Shown here: positions 1 to 7,338 of the stretch, piece after piece
How the letters are laid out: the number at the start of each line of letters is the position of its first letter
Position numbering within the stretch: the stretch's first letter is position 1
Assembly (NCBI GenBank): GCA_025462785.1
Contig: JAOAPG010000194.1
Span: 1-10,757, forward strand
Direction: 5' to 3'
DNA length: 10,757 nucleotides
From: Acidobacteriaceae bacterium
GTDB lineage: Bacteria; Acidobacteriota; Terriglobia; Terriglobales; Acidobacteriaceae
Translations under genes and position numbers: made by a program
Notes under the pieces: model-generated
Database searches by the model: none
Seen by the model: only the letters and a program-made list of their open reading frames with translations
What the model was told of the DNA's origin: nothing

Positions 1-1016
1 TGGCTACCTCTGTCCAAAATGTTGACGCCCTTCTTCTGAGCTATGACCGGATCGCCGTCAAAATAAGCAGCGCGTTGTTCGAATTCTGTGAAATCTTCCA
101 CTGTTTTCAAAGCACGCTGGGAGCCGAACAATCGCTCATTGTTTACACCCCGAAGGGACGGAGTCTCAATCCGATGACGAAACTCCTGCGGTCGAATATC
201 TCCTACCAGGTGAGTGGCACCGTTTGTATGTCCATTTGCGTGACAGTCAAAACACGTAACACCCATGCTCGGCTTTGCTGATCGACGATCTGCGGTCAGA
301 TTGAATTGCTGTTGCGCGAATGGGGTCACCAATAGGCGGAGACCCTCCAGTTGCTTCGGATTTAAAATTCCATTGAAGAGTTCGTAAAAATTTTGGTTTG
401 TGACCAGTTTTCCTTGGGACACGTCGCCCAGGTCTGGCCGAGTGGTCAGATACATCGGAGCAGGGAACTCGGGGAGAAATGGATCTGGAATATCGAAATC
501 CAAGTCGAACCGCGTCAGATCTCGCCCTTCTTGCTGCTTAACCTCTTCGATGTGGAAATGGGGGAAAACCATCCCACCTTCCGGATGATTAGGATGCGGA
601 AGCGGTAAAAATCCCTTCGGGAAAATCCCCTTGTCGCGAATCTGATCGGGACTCATGGCTGCGAGCTGCTGCCAATTGACTCCCGCTGGAAGTTTGACTC
701 GGACTCCGCCCTGAACGGGTTTGCCGCGGCTCATCGTAACCCCAGGTGCTGGGTGATCGCTTAAGTCATAGCGCTGGCTAAGAAGATTGGTTTGCCGCTG
801 CAAAATTCCAGGTTTGGCCGCGCTCATCTTCTGCATGACATCTGGAAAGTCCTGCTCAATGACAGGCATGTAGCTGCTTTTACCGCGGGGTGCAACCGTT
901 GAAGTTTCCTGCTGCGCCTTTGTTTGTCCTTCATCCGGAAGCTGAGCATGAGTGACACCAAGAATCAATACGACCATCACCAATGAACCGGCTATGGCCA
1001 TCCGTTTCGTTCTCAT
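1..1016 (-). CDS. Secreted c-type cytochrome, di-haem peroxidase-like (partial, runs off left edge)
   Basis: The open frame starts at ATG 1016 and is still open at base 3, giving 338 N-terminal residues. A good Shine-Dalgarno (CAGGAGA, 1021-1027) lies 4 bases before the start. Residues 1-24 form a Sec signal peptide: basic MRTKR, then a hydrophobic stretch, then a likely cut after THA. A haem-binding CxxCH (CFDCH) sits at residues 255-259, followed by an NGHTNGATH stretch and a conserved-looking TPSLRGVNN / FTEFEQRAAYFDGDP block. This matches, from memory, a family of about 500 aa often labelled 'cytochrome B6' or cytochrome c peroxidase, in which a second CxxCH is expected further downstream, outside this window. 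I infer a periplasmic di-haem enzyme that may reduce peroxide, but catalysis cannot be shown from this half. It is divergent from an OxyR-like regulator, which supports an oxidative-stress role. Confidence 0.8.
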   Translation of the reverse strand, partial: MRTKRMAIAGSLVMVVLILGVTHAQLPDEGQTKAQQETSTVAPRGKSSYMPVIEQDFPDVMQKMSAAKPGILQRQTNLLSQRYDLSDHPAPGVTMSRGKPVQGGVRVKLPAGVNWQQLAAMSPDQIRDKGIFPKGFLPLPHPNHPEGGMVFPHFHIEEVKQQEGRDLTRFDLDFDIPDPFLPEFPAPMYLTTRPDLGDVSQGKLVTNQNFYELFNGILNPKQLEGLRLLVTPFAQQQFNLTADRRSAKPSMGVTCFDCHANGHTNGATHLVGDIRPQEFRHRIETPSLRGVNNERLFGSQRALKTVEDFTEFEQRAAYFDGDPVIAQKKGVNILDRGS

Positions 1017-1110
1017 TTATTCTCCTGAAAAATAGAAATGAGTATTCGGCTCTGTCCGCCCCAAATTGCGAACTTTAGACGACAGTACTCTCCACTAATA
1101 CAAAGGTCTA

Positions 1111-1147
1111 AGACTTACCTGTTATGAAAGTTATAGGTACAACCTAG
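1111..1147. promoter_or_regulatory. Candidate OxyR-type operator in the divergent intergenic region
   Basis: Bases 1133-1147 (ATAGGTACAACCTAG) match 9 of the 10 fixed positions of the OxyR half-motif ATAG-n-t-nnn-a-n-CTAT. They contain a perfect inverted repeat TAGGT-aca-ACCTA. Exactly 7 bases upstream, as in the E. coli OxyR spacing, bases 1111-1125 match 6 of 10 positions. The site sits between the divergent regulator and cytochrome genes. It overlaps the place where a -35 box would lie for the cytochrome (ATAACA on the minus strand, 1120-1125, with TGTATT at 1097-1102). It also overlaps the -35 region of the regulator, upstream of TATTAT at 1167-1172. Matching was done by eye, so binding is inference. 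Confidence 0.45.
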
Positions 1148-1166
1148 GGCTGTGCACGGATAGGCG

Positions 1167-1172
1167 TATTAT
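1167..1172 (+). promoter_or_regulatory. Candidate -10 box (TATTAT) for the LysR gene
   Basis: TATTAT is one base off the sigma-70 consensus and lies about 50 bases before the regulator start, leaving a leader of roughly 40 bases. There is no good -35; that position falls on the right arm of the OxyR-like palindrome. This would fit autorepression by the regulator, as is usual for LysR proteins. Confidence 0.35.
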
Positions 1173-1220
1173 TGAAATTGCTAACGGACAATAGCTATTG
1201 CCTATGAGGAGAAAGGCTTA

Positions 1221-2114
1221 ATGGAAGTTCATCAATTGCGTTATTTCTGTGCCGTAGCTCGCACTGGCAACTTCACGCGGGCAGCGGAACAGGAGCATGT
1301 GGCCCAGCCTTCACTCTCACAGCAGATTCTGAAGTTGGAAGATGAACTGGGATCACGGCTATTTGACCGTCTGGGGCGCTGCGTCAATCTTACCCCGTGT
1401 GGCGAATCCTTCTTATTAAGGGCGCAACGCGTTTTGCATGAACTCGGTGAGGCCAAGAAAGAAATTCAGGAAATGGCGGGAGGAAACAGCGGCAGCATTT
1501 CGCTCGGTACTATCCCGACCATTGCGCCCTATTTTCTTCCCGGGCGTCTCGCGACTTTCTTTCAGCATTATCCTGCCGTTCAAGTGAATGTGGTCGAGGA
1601 GATCACGTCTGTGTTAGTTACCCAGCTCCACGAAGGGAAAATTGACTTCGCGGTTTTGGCGCTTCCGATCACGGGAGATGAACTGCTGGCATCGGAGCTT
1701 TTGCAGGAGCAGCTGTACGTGGTTTTACCGGAGAAGCATCGACTGGCCAACAAGCGATCAATCGATCTCCGAGAGATCGAGAAGGAGCCATTTCTTTTAT
1801 TAAAGGACGGCCATTGTTTCAGGGAGACGACCATCGCCGCATGCCGACGATCGCGGCTTCGCCCGAACGTGGTATTTGAGAGCGGCCATTTCTCCACAAT
1901 CTTGGCCATGGTCGCTACTGGAATGGGCGTTTCGATTGTGCCGGAGATGGCGGTCGAAAAGCGCCCAGGTTGCCGGTTTGTCCGCATCAATGACGAGCGC
2001 GCTATACGACGAATCGGAGTTGTATGCTTGAAGGGCCATTTTCAGACGAACGTTCAACGTGCACTCCTACAGCATCTGCAGCCAAAAGAGATTGGGGCGC
2101 GCATTGCCAGCTAA
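1221..2114 (+). CDS. LysR-family transcriptional regulator, OxyR-like
   Basis: The 297-aa length is typical for LysR. Residues 1-60 are the winged HTH (HQLRYFCAVARTGNFTRAAE, then QPSLSQQILKLEDELGSRLFDR), followed by the linker helix and a periplasmic-binding-protein-like sensor domain from about residue 90. The stretch LLLKDGHCFRE places Cys199, and Cys208 follows nine residues later. These match the numbering and spacing of the peroxide-sensing disulfide pair of E. coli OxyR. The HTH domain and linker hold three further cysteines (C10, C54, C60). AGGAG at 1207-1211 supports the ATG at 1221. The gene is divergent from a haem peroxidase-like gene and likely activates it on oxidation. I give no symbol because the sequence resembles a LysR group paired with this cytochrome rather than canonical oxyR. 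The LysR assignment is certain; redox sensing is inferred. Confidence 0.93.
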   Translation: MEVHQLRYFCAVARTGNFTRAAEQEHVAQPSLSQQILKLEDELGSRLFDRLGRCVNLTPCGESFLLRAQRVLHELGEAKKEIQEMAGGNSGSISLGTIPTIAPYFLPGRLATFFQHYPAVQVNVVEEITSVLVTQLHEGKIDFAVLALPITGDELLASELLQEQLYVVLPEKHRLANKRSIDLREIEKEPFLLLKDGHCFRETTIAACRRSRLRPNVVFESGHFSTILAMVATGMGVSIVPEMAVEKRPGCRFVRINDERAIRRIGVVCLKGHFQTNVQRALLQHLQPKEIGARIAS

Positions 2115-3145
2115 GCGAATCGCACCTTAACGTCTGGTCCCTTGTCCAAGTGGATACTGTCAATGAAACGAACCTTCCGGGTTTTAAGGGTCATGATTGC
2201 GGACGAAGTCCGCGTGCCTTCTCCGAAAAACCGCACACCTTTTAGTAGCGCGCCCTCGGTTACACCCGTGGCGGCAAAAATCAGCTGTTTTCCTGGAGCC
2301 AGATCTTCCGCTTCGTAGATCTTGTTCTTATCCTTAATCCCCATGTTAGCGATGCGCTCTTCCAGTTCTGGCCTATCGATAATCAAGCGGCCCAGCATGT
2401 AACCATTCAAGCAACGAATTGCTGCTGCGGTGATCACACCTTCAGGTGCACCGCCAGAACCCATCACGGCGTGGACGCCAGTTCCGATAACGGCGGCAGC
2501 GATACCTGCGGAGAGATCGCCATCGCCAATAAGTTTGATTCGCGCCCCAGCTCTTCGAATGTCATTGATCAATTGTTCGTGTCGCGGACGATCGAGCACC
2601 ATTACGACGAGATCTTCAACGCCTCGCCGCAAACGTTTGGCGATATTTTTCAAGTTTTGGGCTACGGGAGCATCCAGCTCGACCGCATCTTTGCAGGACG
2701 GACCTACAACAATTTTCTCCATGTAACAGTCGGGGGCGTGTAGCAGGCCGCCGCGTTCCGAAGCGGCCAGCACCGTGATTGATCCAGGAGCCCCAGTCGC
2801 ACATAGATTTGTTCCCTCGAGCGGATCAACGGCAATATCGACTTCGGGTACATCCGGTCCAGTTGGAAAGTCCGCCCCTACTTTCTCGCCGATATAGAGC
2901 ATAGGAGCCTGATCGCGCTCGCCTTCTCCAATTACAATGACGCCGCGCATGGGCAAACAATCCATGCTTTGGCGCATAGATTCCGTGGCGACTTTGTCGG
3001 AAAGCGGACGATCACCCTGCCCCATCGTGCGCGCACAAGCTATGGCGGCGTTTTCAACCACTCGTAAGAATTTGGCTGCAAGATCACTCTCTAGGTTTTC
3101 CCCAAACGTGCGCGCTTTGTTTTCGGGTCTGGTTAGCGTTGCCAT
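2111..3145 (-). CDS. glpX: Class II fructose-1,6-bisphosphatase
   Basis: This enzyme hydrolyses fructose-1,6-bisphosphate to fructose-6-phosphate, a cytosolic, metal-dependent step of gluconeogenesis. From ATG 3145 it is 344 aa, close to the roughly 330-340 aa of GlpX. Diagnostic motifs are VIGEGERD (about residues 71-78), the metal/phosphate motif DPLEGTN (107-113), GDGDLSAG (207-214) and MGSGGAPEG (228-236). An upstream in-frame ATG at 3184 exists, but the ATG at 3145 has a strong GGAGG six bases away and gives the family's usual N-terminus (MATLTRPENKARTFG), so I chose it. The TAG stop shares bases with the TAA stop of the convergent regulator. No sign of an operon partner is visible in the window. 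Confidence 0.95.
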   Translation of the reverse strand: MATLTRPENKARTFGENLESDLAAKFLRVVENAAIACARTMGQGDRPLSDKVATESMRQSMDCLPMRGVIVIGEGERDQAPMLYIGEKVGADFPTGPDVPEVDIAVDPLEGTNLCATGAPGSITVLAASERGGLLHAPDCYMEKIVVGPSCKDAVELDAPVAQNLKNIAKRLRRGVEDLVVMVLDRPRHEQLINDIRRAGARIKLIGDGDLSAGIAAAVIGTGVHAVMGSGGAPEGVITAAAIRCLNGYMLGRLIIDRPELEERIANMGIKDKNKIYEAEDLAPGKQLIFAATGVTEGALLKGVRFFGEGTRTSSAIMTLKTRKVRFIDSIHLDKGPDVKVRFA

Positions 3146-3273
3146 AAATCCTCCATGGAGACCGGCTTGTGAATATAAACCCAACTAGGACGCTACGCAA
3201 AGGTGACGAACGGGTACTTTAGGCTGGAACAACGTTTAGAGACGAGAGTCGATGCGAAAGCAGTGTCTTGCAT

Positions 3274-3302
3274 TTGGATGGCGTCGTAAACGCTGTTAAA
3301 AT
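3274..3302 (+). promoter_or_regulatory. Candidate sigma-70 promoter of tRNA-Ala
   Basis: TTGGAT (3274-3279), a 17-base spacer and TAAAAT (3297-3302) form a reasonable -35/-10 pair. The -10 ends 29 bases before the mature tRNA 5' end, leaving a short 5' leader. Confidence 0.4.
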
Positions 3303-3331
3303 TGTGATGCAAACCCATCGCGTCGTAATGT

Positions 3332-3407
<76 letters not shown>

Positions 3408-3449
3408 ATTCCATCCCTTTTCTTTCCACCACTTACAGCCTGGCAAAAA

Positions 3450-3471
3450 TTTTTGTACCGTTTTTGTACCG
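3450..3471. repeat. Perfect tandem repeat of TTTTTGTACCG (2 x 11 bases)
   Basis: Two adjacent identical 11-base units lie between the tRNA 3' end and the integrase start. Such short repeats next to an attachment site can be arm-type integrase sites, or a simple duplication. Function is unknown. Confidence 0.7.
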
Positions 3472-3517
3472 CCGTTTGACCGAAATTTCTTCCTTGTCTA
3501 CGATCTTCCCGTTTTTC

Positions 3518-4720
3518 ATGGCCGTTTTTGTTTACTCCCGGCACAGGTTTGACTGCCCGAAACGCAACGATCGCTTCTGGCGACGGTGCCACTGTCCCAA
3601 GTGGATTCGAGGAACGCTCGACGGGCGCGAGGTGCGGCAAACCGCGAGAACGCGTAGCTGGGAGCGCGCTGAAGCCCGGGCCCGCGCTATCGAAAACGCG
3701 GGTGATCCTCGAGCACCGATGCCAAAATCAAGAGCGACAATTCAAGAGGCGGTGCAGGCATTCCTTGATGACGAGCAAGGCAGGCATTTGCGAAAAGGCA
3801 CTACCGGGCAGAGCCAGACTCTGCTCGGCAAGCAACTCATGGCTTGGGCACAAGAGCAAGGTCTGAAATACTTAGATGAACTCACAGCCGGGATGCTATC
3901 GAAATTTCGAGTGTCCTGGAGCAAAGACCTTGGTAATGGTCAGAATACCGCGCGCAGAAAACACGAGCGTTTATGCGGTTTCTTTCACTTTTGCATTCGT
4001 AATGAATGGTTGGATAAAAATCCCGGCAGGCTCTTGAAGCCCATCAGGGTCGAACGAGTGCCGACCGGGTACTACACGAGAGAGGAATTTGCGAGAATCA
4101 TTGACGCCACCTACGCCTATGGCGACTGGAAAGGCGGATATGATTTTCATCATCGTGGCGCGCGCCTTCGCGCTCTACTCCTCGTCATGCGGTGGGGAGG
4201 CTTGGCCATTACCGACGCGGTGACGCTTGAGCGCGATAAGCTCGATGCGGACGGGCGGCTGTTTCTCTATCGCGCGAAGACCGGAGTACCGGTTTACGTT
4301 CCGCTGCCGCCCGATGTTGTGAATCTGCTTCGCAGTCTCCCAAGCGCTAATCCACGCTACTTTTTCTGGTCCGGCGCTTGCGCGCGTGAGGACGCGAAAA
4401 AACCGTGGGACAAAAGTCTGCGTCGGCTCTTCAAGACCGTGAAGCTCTGTGAACCGGACGGCACTCCAAAGCGCTGCACGGCTCATATGTGTCGCGATAC
4501 CTTCGCCGTGGAATTGTTGCTGGCGGGTGTCCCTATGGATCAAGTTTCATTGCTTCTAGCACACGACAGCATCAAAGTGACGGAACGACACTATGCGCCC
4601 TTCGTCAAAGCTCGCCAGGAGCAGCTTGAAAATAGCGCGCGTCGGGCATGGGTCAAAACCAATATTTTGTCCGAATACACGAAACAGAACTCGCCGACTT
4701 CGTCCGGACACGTGAGCTAA
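3518..4720 (+). CDS. Tyrosine recombinase / site-specific integrase
   Basis: This is a cytosolic DNA-breaking-rejoining enzyme that probably integrates the island at tRNA-Ala. From ATG 3518 it is 400 aa, within the family range. The frame extends to 3464, but MAVFVYSRHRFDCPKRN is the N-terminus I recognise in acidobacterial integrases; no clear Shine-Dalgarno decides between the two. A Cys cluster (C-x10-C-x-C) sits near residues 13-26. A SAM-like core-binding domain covers about 72-175 and the catalytic domain follows. Visible catalytic residues are the beta-hairpin Lys254 (RAKTG), His323-x-x-Arg326 (AHMCRD), His349 (LAHDS) and the nucleophile Tyr359 (ERHYAPF). The first Arg of the set is replaced: the usual GLR context reads GLA (Ala230). 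The stop codon overlaps that of the convergent HTH gene. Confidence 0.93.
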   Translation: MAVFVYSRHRFDCPKRNDRFWRRCHCPKWIRGTLDGREVRQTARTRSWERAEARARAIENAGDPRAPMPKSRATIQEAVQAFLDDEQGRHLRKGTTGQSQTLLGKQLMAWAQEQGLKYLDELTAGMLSKFRVSWSKDLGNGQNTARRKHERLCGFFHFCIRNEWLDKNPGRLLKPIRVERVPTGYYTREEFARIIDATYAYGDWKGGYDFHHRGARLRALLLVMRWGGLAITDAVTLERDKLDADGRLFLYRAKTGVPVYVPLPPDVVNLLRSLPSANPRYFFWSGACAREDAKKPWDKSLRRLFKTVKLCEPDGTPKRCTAHMCRDTFAVELLLAGVPMDQVSLLLAHDSIKVTERHYAPFVKARQEQLENSARRAWVKTNILSEYTKQNSPTSSGHVS

Positions 4721-5028
4721 GCAGATTTTCGTAACCTGCGGTGCACTCGCCTGAGGACGCTCTCCGGAATTCGGCACGTTACATACGCTCGCTTGAAGCG
4801 TGATTCCTCCCTGCCGAGTTCAATCACGCCGGGTTCTTTCGCAAAAATCCTGCGAACAGTTTTTTCATTTAGTCCCCACAGGGCTGCGACTTCGATGATC
4901 GAATAGTGCCTTTGGAGGGAAGTGTCCTCTTCGGCTTGGGTCGGGCCCCCTTGGGGCCTGGGTGGTCGCTTCGATGAGTCCGGAAACTCGAAGGTCGCGA
5001 GAGGGAAGCTCGAGTTGGCTGGTTCCAT
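4717..5028 (-). CDS. Small helix-turn-helix protein, excisionase-like
   Basis: The protein is 103 aa. Residues 1-38 are Pro/Ser-rich and probably disordered. Residues 41-66 (HYSIIEVAALWGLNEKTVRRIF) form a MerR/Xis-type HTH, and the rest is very basic (RRVHRRLRKSA end). AGGAG eight bases before ATG 5028 supports the start. A gene of this type is a regular neighbour of acidobacterial integrases, so I infer a recombination directionality factor or a regulator of the integrase. Its stop TAG shares the bases CTAA with the integrase stop, so antisense transcription could couple the pair. A transcription-factor role is the alternative. Confidence 0.8.
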   Translation of the reverse strand: MEPANSSFPLATFEFPDSSKRPPRPQGGPTQAEEDTSLQRHYSIIEVAALWGLNEKTVRRIFAKEPGVIELGREESRFKRAYVTCRIPESVLRRVHRRLRKSA

Positions 5029-5078
5029 GTGAAATGCTCCTGTACTTCATTCGCATGTTTTTAAGCTAGAGCGACAAA

Positions 5079-5128
5079 TCGGTCAAATAGGTGTCGTTTG
5101 CTACTGCTATACGCTCCAGTTTGACCGA
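5079..5128. repeat. Inverted repeat of TTTGACCGA between the HTH and ATPase genes
   Basis: TCGGTCAAA at 5079-5087 and TTTGACCGA at 5120-5128 are exact inverted copies 32 bases apart, in the divergent intergenic region of the HTH and AAA+ genes. A third copy, inside the 14-base direct repeat GTTTGACCGAAATT shared with 5119-5132, lies at 3474-3487 just before the integrase. The positions suggest a binding site for the HTH protein or the integrase; this is inference. Confidence 0.5.
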
Positions 5129-5200
5129 AATTCTAATTGGGCTTAGCTTCTTCACGCTCGGGACAGAAATTCTGGATCGTTCTGGACGAAGGAGGCAGGC

Positions 5201-6118
5201 GTGTTCGCATCACTCGGAGAACTTGATCAAAGGCTTCGTACTACCGGCTACATCGCAGATTCGCTTGCGACGTCAACCGTTTATCTGGCTACACGGCTTC
5301 AGAAGCCATTGCTGCTGGAAGGACCAGCGGGCAGCGGCAAAACGCAACTGGCCTATGCCGTTGCAGAAGCAGCGGATACGGCGGTCGAACGCCTGCAGTG
5401 CTACGAAGGCGTCAACGAAGAAAAGGCCATCGGCAAGTTCGACGAGTCCCTGCAACGGCTATGCGTCGAACTGAAAGCTAAATCCGCCAATGTCGATTGG
5501 GAATCGCTACGCACTGAGTTGCATAGCCAACACTTCTTTAGCGCTGGCCCGTTGCTACGTGCTTTGCAGCGGGATACTCCTTGCGTCCTTCTGATTGACG
5601 AACTCGACAAGGTGGACTACGCGTTTGAGGCTTTATTGCTCGAGCTATTAAGCGTGTGGCAACTCAGCATTCCGAAACTAGGCACGATCCGTGCCAAGAG
5701 CATTCCCTTCGTTGTGCTTACCTCGAATGAAGAGCGGCGCATCGGCGATCCCTTGCGCAGACGCAGTTTTTACTTGCGCGTCGAGCATCCCACGGCTGAG
5801 CGCGAGGCAGAAATTGTGGCGCTAAAAACGCCTGAGTCAAGCCAGGAATTTCATGCAGGAATGGCAGGGCTGGCGAAGGCGCTGCGGGGATGGAGCCTGG
5901 AGAAGCCGCCATCGGTCTCAGAGATTCTGGATCTAGCGCAGGCCCTGAAGGTCCTAGGTACTGAGCGAGTCACTGCCGATATGAGAGATATCCTTCTGCC
6001 CCTGTTGGCGAAGACCGAAGCCGATAGGCGCAAGCTGCTCTTGCGCGACGGCTTCGCCAGCCTAGTTTACGACGCACAGCAGTACAGCGCTGAAACTTTG
6101 CGGAGGGGCATCGCATGA
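5201..6118 (+). CDS. MoxR/CoxD-type AAA+ ATPase
   Basis: The protein is 305 aa, typical for MoxR-family chaperone-like ATPases. These usually work with a von Willebrand A (CoxE-like) partner to mature or remodel a target complex. Motifs in order are Walker A GPAGSGKT (41-48), pre-Walker B FFSAGPLL (112-119), Walker B VLLIDELDK (129-137), sensor 1 LTSNEERR (Asn176) and Arg-finger region DPLRRR (183-188). The C-terminal helical lid follows. It starts at GTG 5201, with GGAGG five bases upstream. The stop overlaps the next start as ATGA (6115-6118), indicating translational coupling with the exported protein that follows. No VWA gene lies nearby, so its client is unknown. Family certain, role not. 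Confidence 0.9.
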   Translation: MFASLGELDQRLRTTGYIADSLATSTVYLATRLQKPLLLEGPAGSGKTQLAYAVAEAADTAVERLQCYEGVNEEKAIGKFDESLQRLCVELKAKSANVDWESLRTELHSQHFFSAGPLLRALQRDTPCVLLIDELDKVDYAFEALLLELLSVWQLSIPKLGTIRAKSIPFVVLTSNEERRIGDPLRRRSFYLRVEHPTAEREAEIVALKTPESSQEFHAGMAGLAKALRGWSLEKPPSVSEILDLAQALKVLGTERVTADMRDILLPLLAKTEADRRKLLLRDGFASLVYDAQQYSAETLRRGIA

Positions 6119-6447
6119 TGCGTCTCTTCGTTTCCACGATCATGGCATGTGCCATTTCGAACTGCTGGGCGCAGTCGCAACGGACCGCGACGCGGCAAGA
6201 GGCCGAATATTACGTCAATGCATACGCGGCGCACTATCGCGTGCCAGTGGCCCTGGTGCGTGCGGATGGTGCAGGCGCGCACACGATTGATGAACCAGCT
6301 GCAAGCCGTGGCCCTCAATGAAGGCCTGCGTTGCAAGAAAAGGTTGTGGCGGGAAGCAGGACGGGAACAGCTGGAGTCATTCCGGTTAGCCCCGTGGGCG
6401 AGCCGTGGGTGAACGCGGGGAGTGATCCCTTCGACGTCAATTTCTGA
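6115..6447 (+). pseudogene. Remnant of an exported lytic-transglycosylase-like protein
   Basis: The frame opens with a signal peptide (MMRLFVSTIMACAISNCWA, cut before QSQ). EAEYYVNAYAAHYRVPVALVRA follows, which looks like the first helix of a soluble lytic transglycosylase (SLT) domain. The expected catalytic ExS region and Gly-rich core are absent. The frame hits TGA at 6319-6321 after 68 codons, then continues in the same frame for 41 more sense codons with a protein-like tail (VIPVSPVGEPWVNAGSDPFDVNF) to a TGA at 6445-6447. This pattern fits an internal deletion that removed the catalytic core. Its start overlaps the ATPase stop, so both were probably one transcription unit. The SLT match is short and by recognition only. 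A small secreted 68-aa product remains possible. Confidence 0.5.
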
Positions 6448-6482
6448 TTTCCCCAGGGTCGATACCGGCTCTGTCGGGCGGG

Positions 6483-6767
6483 CTAAACCTTCTTGAGCGA
6501 CGGTTGGAGGAGTCTCTTGCGACCGTCATCATCCCACTTGACGAGCGCGTCCTCTTCGTTTGTTTGCTCAACTGTCCCCAACTCTCCGGTCGGCTTTCCG
6601 AAGTTGCCCAGACCTTCAACACGATCTCCGGGATTCAATTCTTTGCCGGTTGCGGAGGGTTCGGAGAGACCTGGTCTCTTAGCACGGTCTGAGTCAGGGA
6701 CTGCCCCAGGATGTGACAAGGGCGGCTGGGGAGCTTTACGCAGTTTGGGTATCTGCTTATTGGCCAT
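6483..6767 (-). CDS. Small conserved protein, Pro-rich N-terminus and SH3-like C-terminus
   Basis: From ATG 6767 the protein is 94 aa. A longer frame exists up to 6989, but its extra N-terminus looks non-coding (MLGDYRCRCR...). GGAG lies ten bases before the ATG at 6767, and only one base before the alternative at 6776. Residues 1-40 are basic and Pro-rich. Residues about 47-94 (PGDRVEGLGNFGKPTGELGTV, then EEDALVKWDDDGRKRL) have the alternating pattern of a small beta-barrel, KOW/SH3-like. I recognise the type from Acidobacteriota but know no function. Nucleic-acid or protein binding is possible. It is convergent with the transglycosylase remnant, 35 bases away. Confidence 0.7.
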   Translation of the reverse strand: MANKQIPKLRKAPQPPLSHPGAVPDSDRAKRPGLSEPSATGKELNPGDRVEGLGNFGKPTGELGTVEQTNEEDALVKWDDDGRKRLLQPSLKKV

Positions 6768-7338
6768 ATAGTTCATACTCCATGATTGTTTTTCAAGAGC
6801 CGAGGAGCACTCTACACGATTGTTCATGTTGTCGTATTGATATAGAAACAGCATAGACTTTTCGAAGAAGATTCGGCTGGTCGAAACTGCGCTGTTCTGG
6901 CAATTAATTTCATGAATGCCCCAGCGCGCTGGATTTAGATCTCCGGCAAGGGCGACTTCACGACAGCGACATCGGTAGTCACCCAACAAGAGACTCCAAG
7001 TGGTCTAATGTGACCAGACGCCCGTCTTCACCCCCCTGAACTGACTCAGCCCATCTGACGTTTCTCTCCTTAGGTTCTCAGGAAACCTGCGTACCCCAAT
7101 TCATCCGAGTGCAATCCTGTACGAGGTTCAGCGACTCTACACGTGAGTGACTCTCTCTTGACTCCCAGGGAAGACCTCCCGACGTCTCAGAAGGGCTTCT
7201 TACCGTCTTCGGCTCATTAATAATAATTCTTTGGAACTCCGACAACTTTCCAACAAACCGTCTGACAAGGACTTGCATCTTTTAGACATCTCTGGCCAGA
7301 AAGGCTTGGCGTTGTTTCCATAGTCGGCGTGGGCGCGA
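6768..7338. other. Intergenic stretch without a supported gene
   Basis: This 571-base divergent gap separates the 94-aa gene (minus) and the receiver gene (plus). Frames across it give no protein-like sequence. It holds an inverted repeat TGGTC-taatgt-GACCA at 7001-7016 and an AT-rich TTAATAATAATT patch near 7217-7228, but no clear promoter pair or RNA gene. Confidence 0.5.

Noticed and set aside
75..608. Short plus-strand frames over the cytochrome gene
   Set aside because: They are antisense to a clearly coding minus-strand frame with a signal peptide and CxxCH.
3146..3184. Longer start for glpX at 3184
   Set aside because: The ATG at 3145 has GGAGG at the right distance and gives the usual N-terminus; the extra 13 residues look non-coding.
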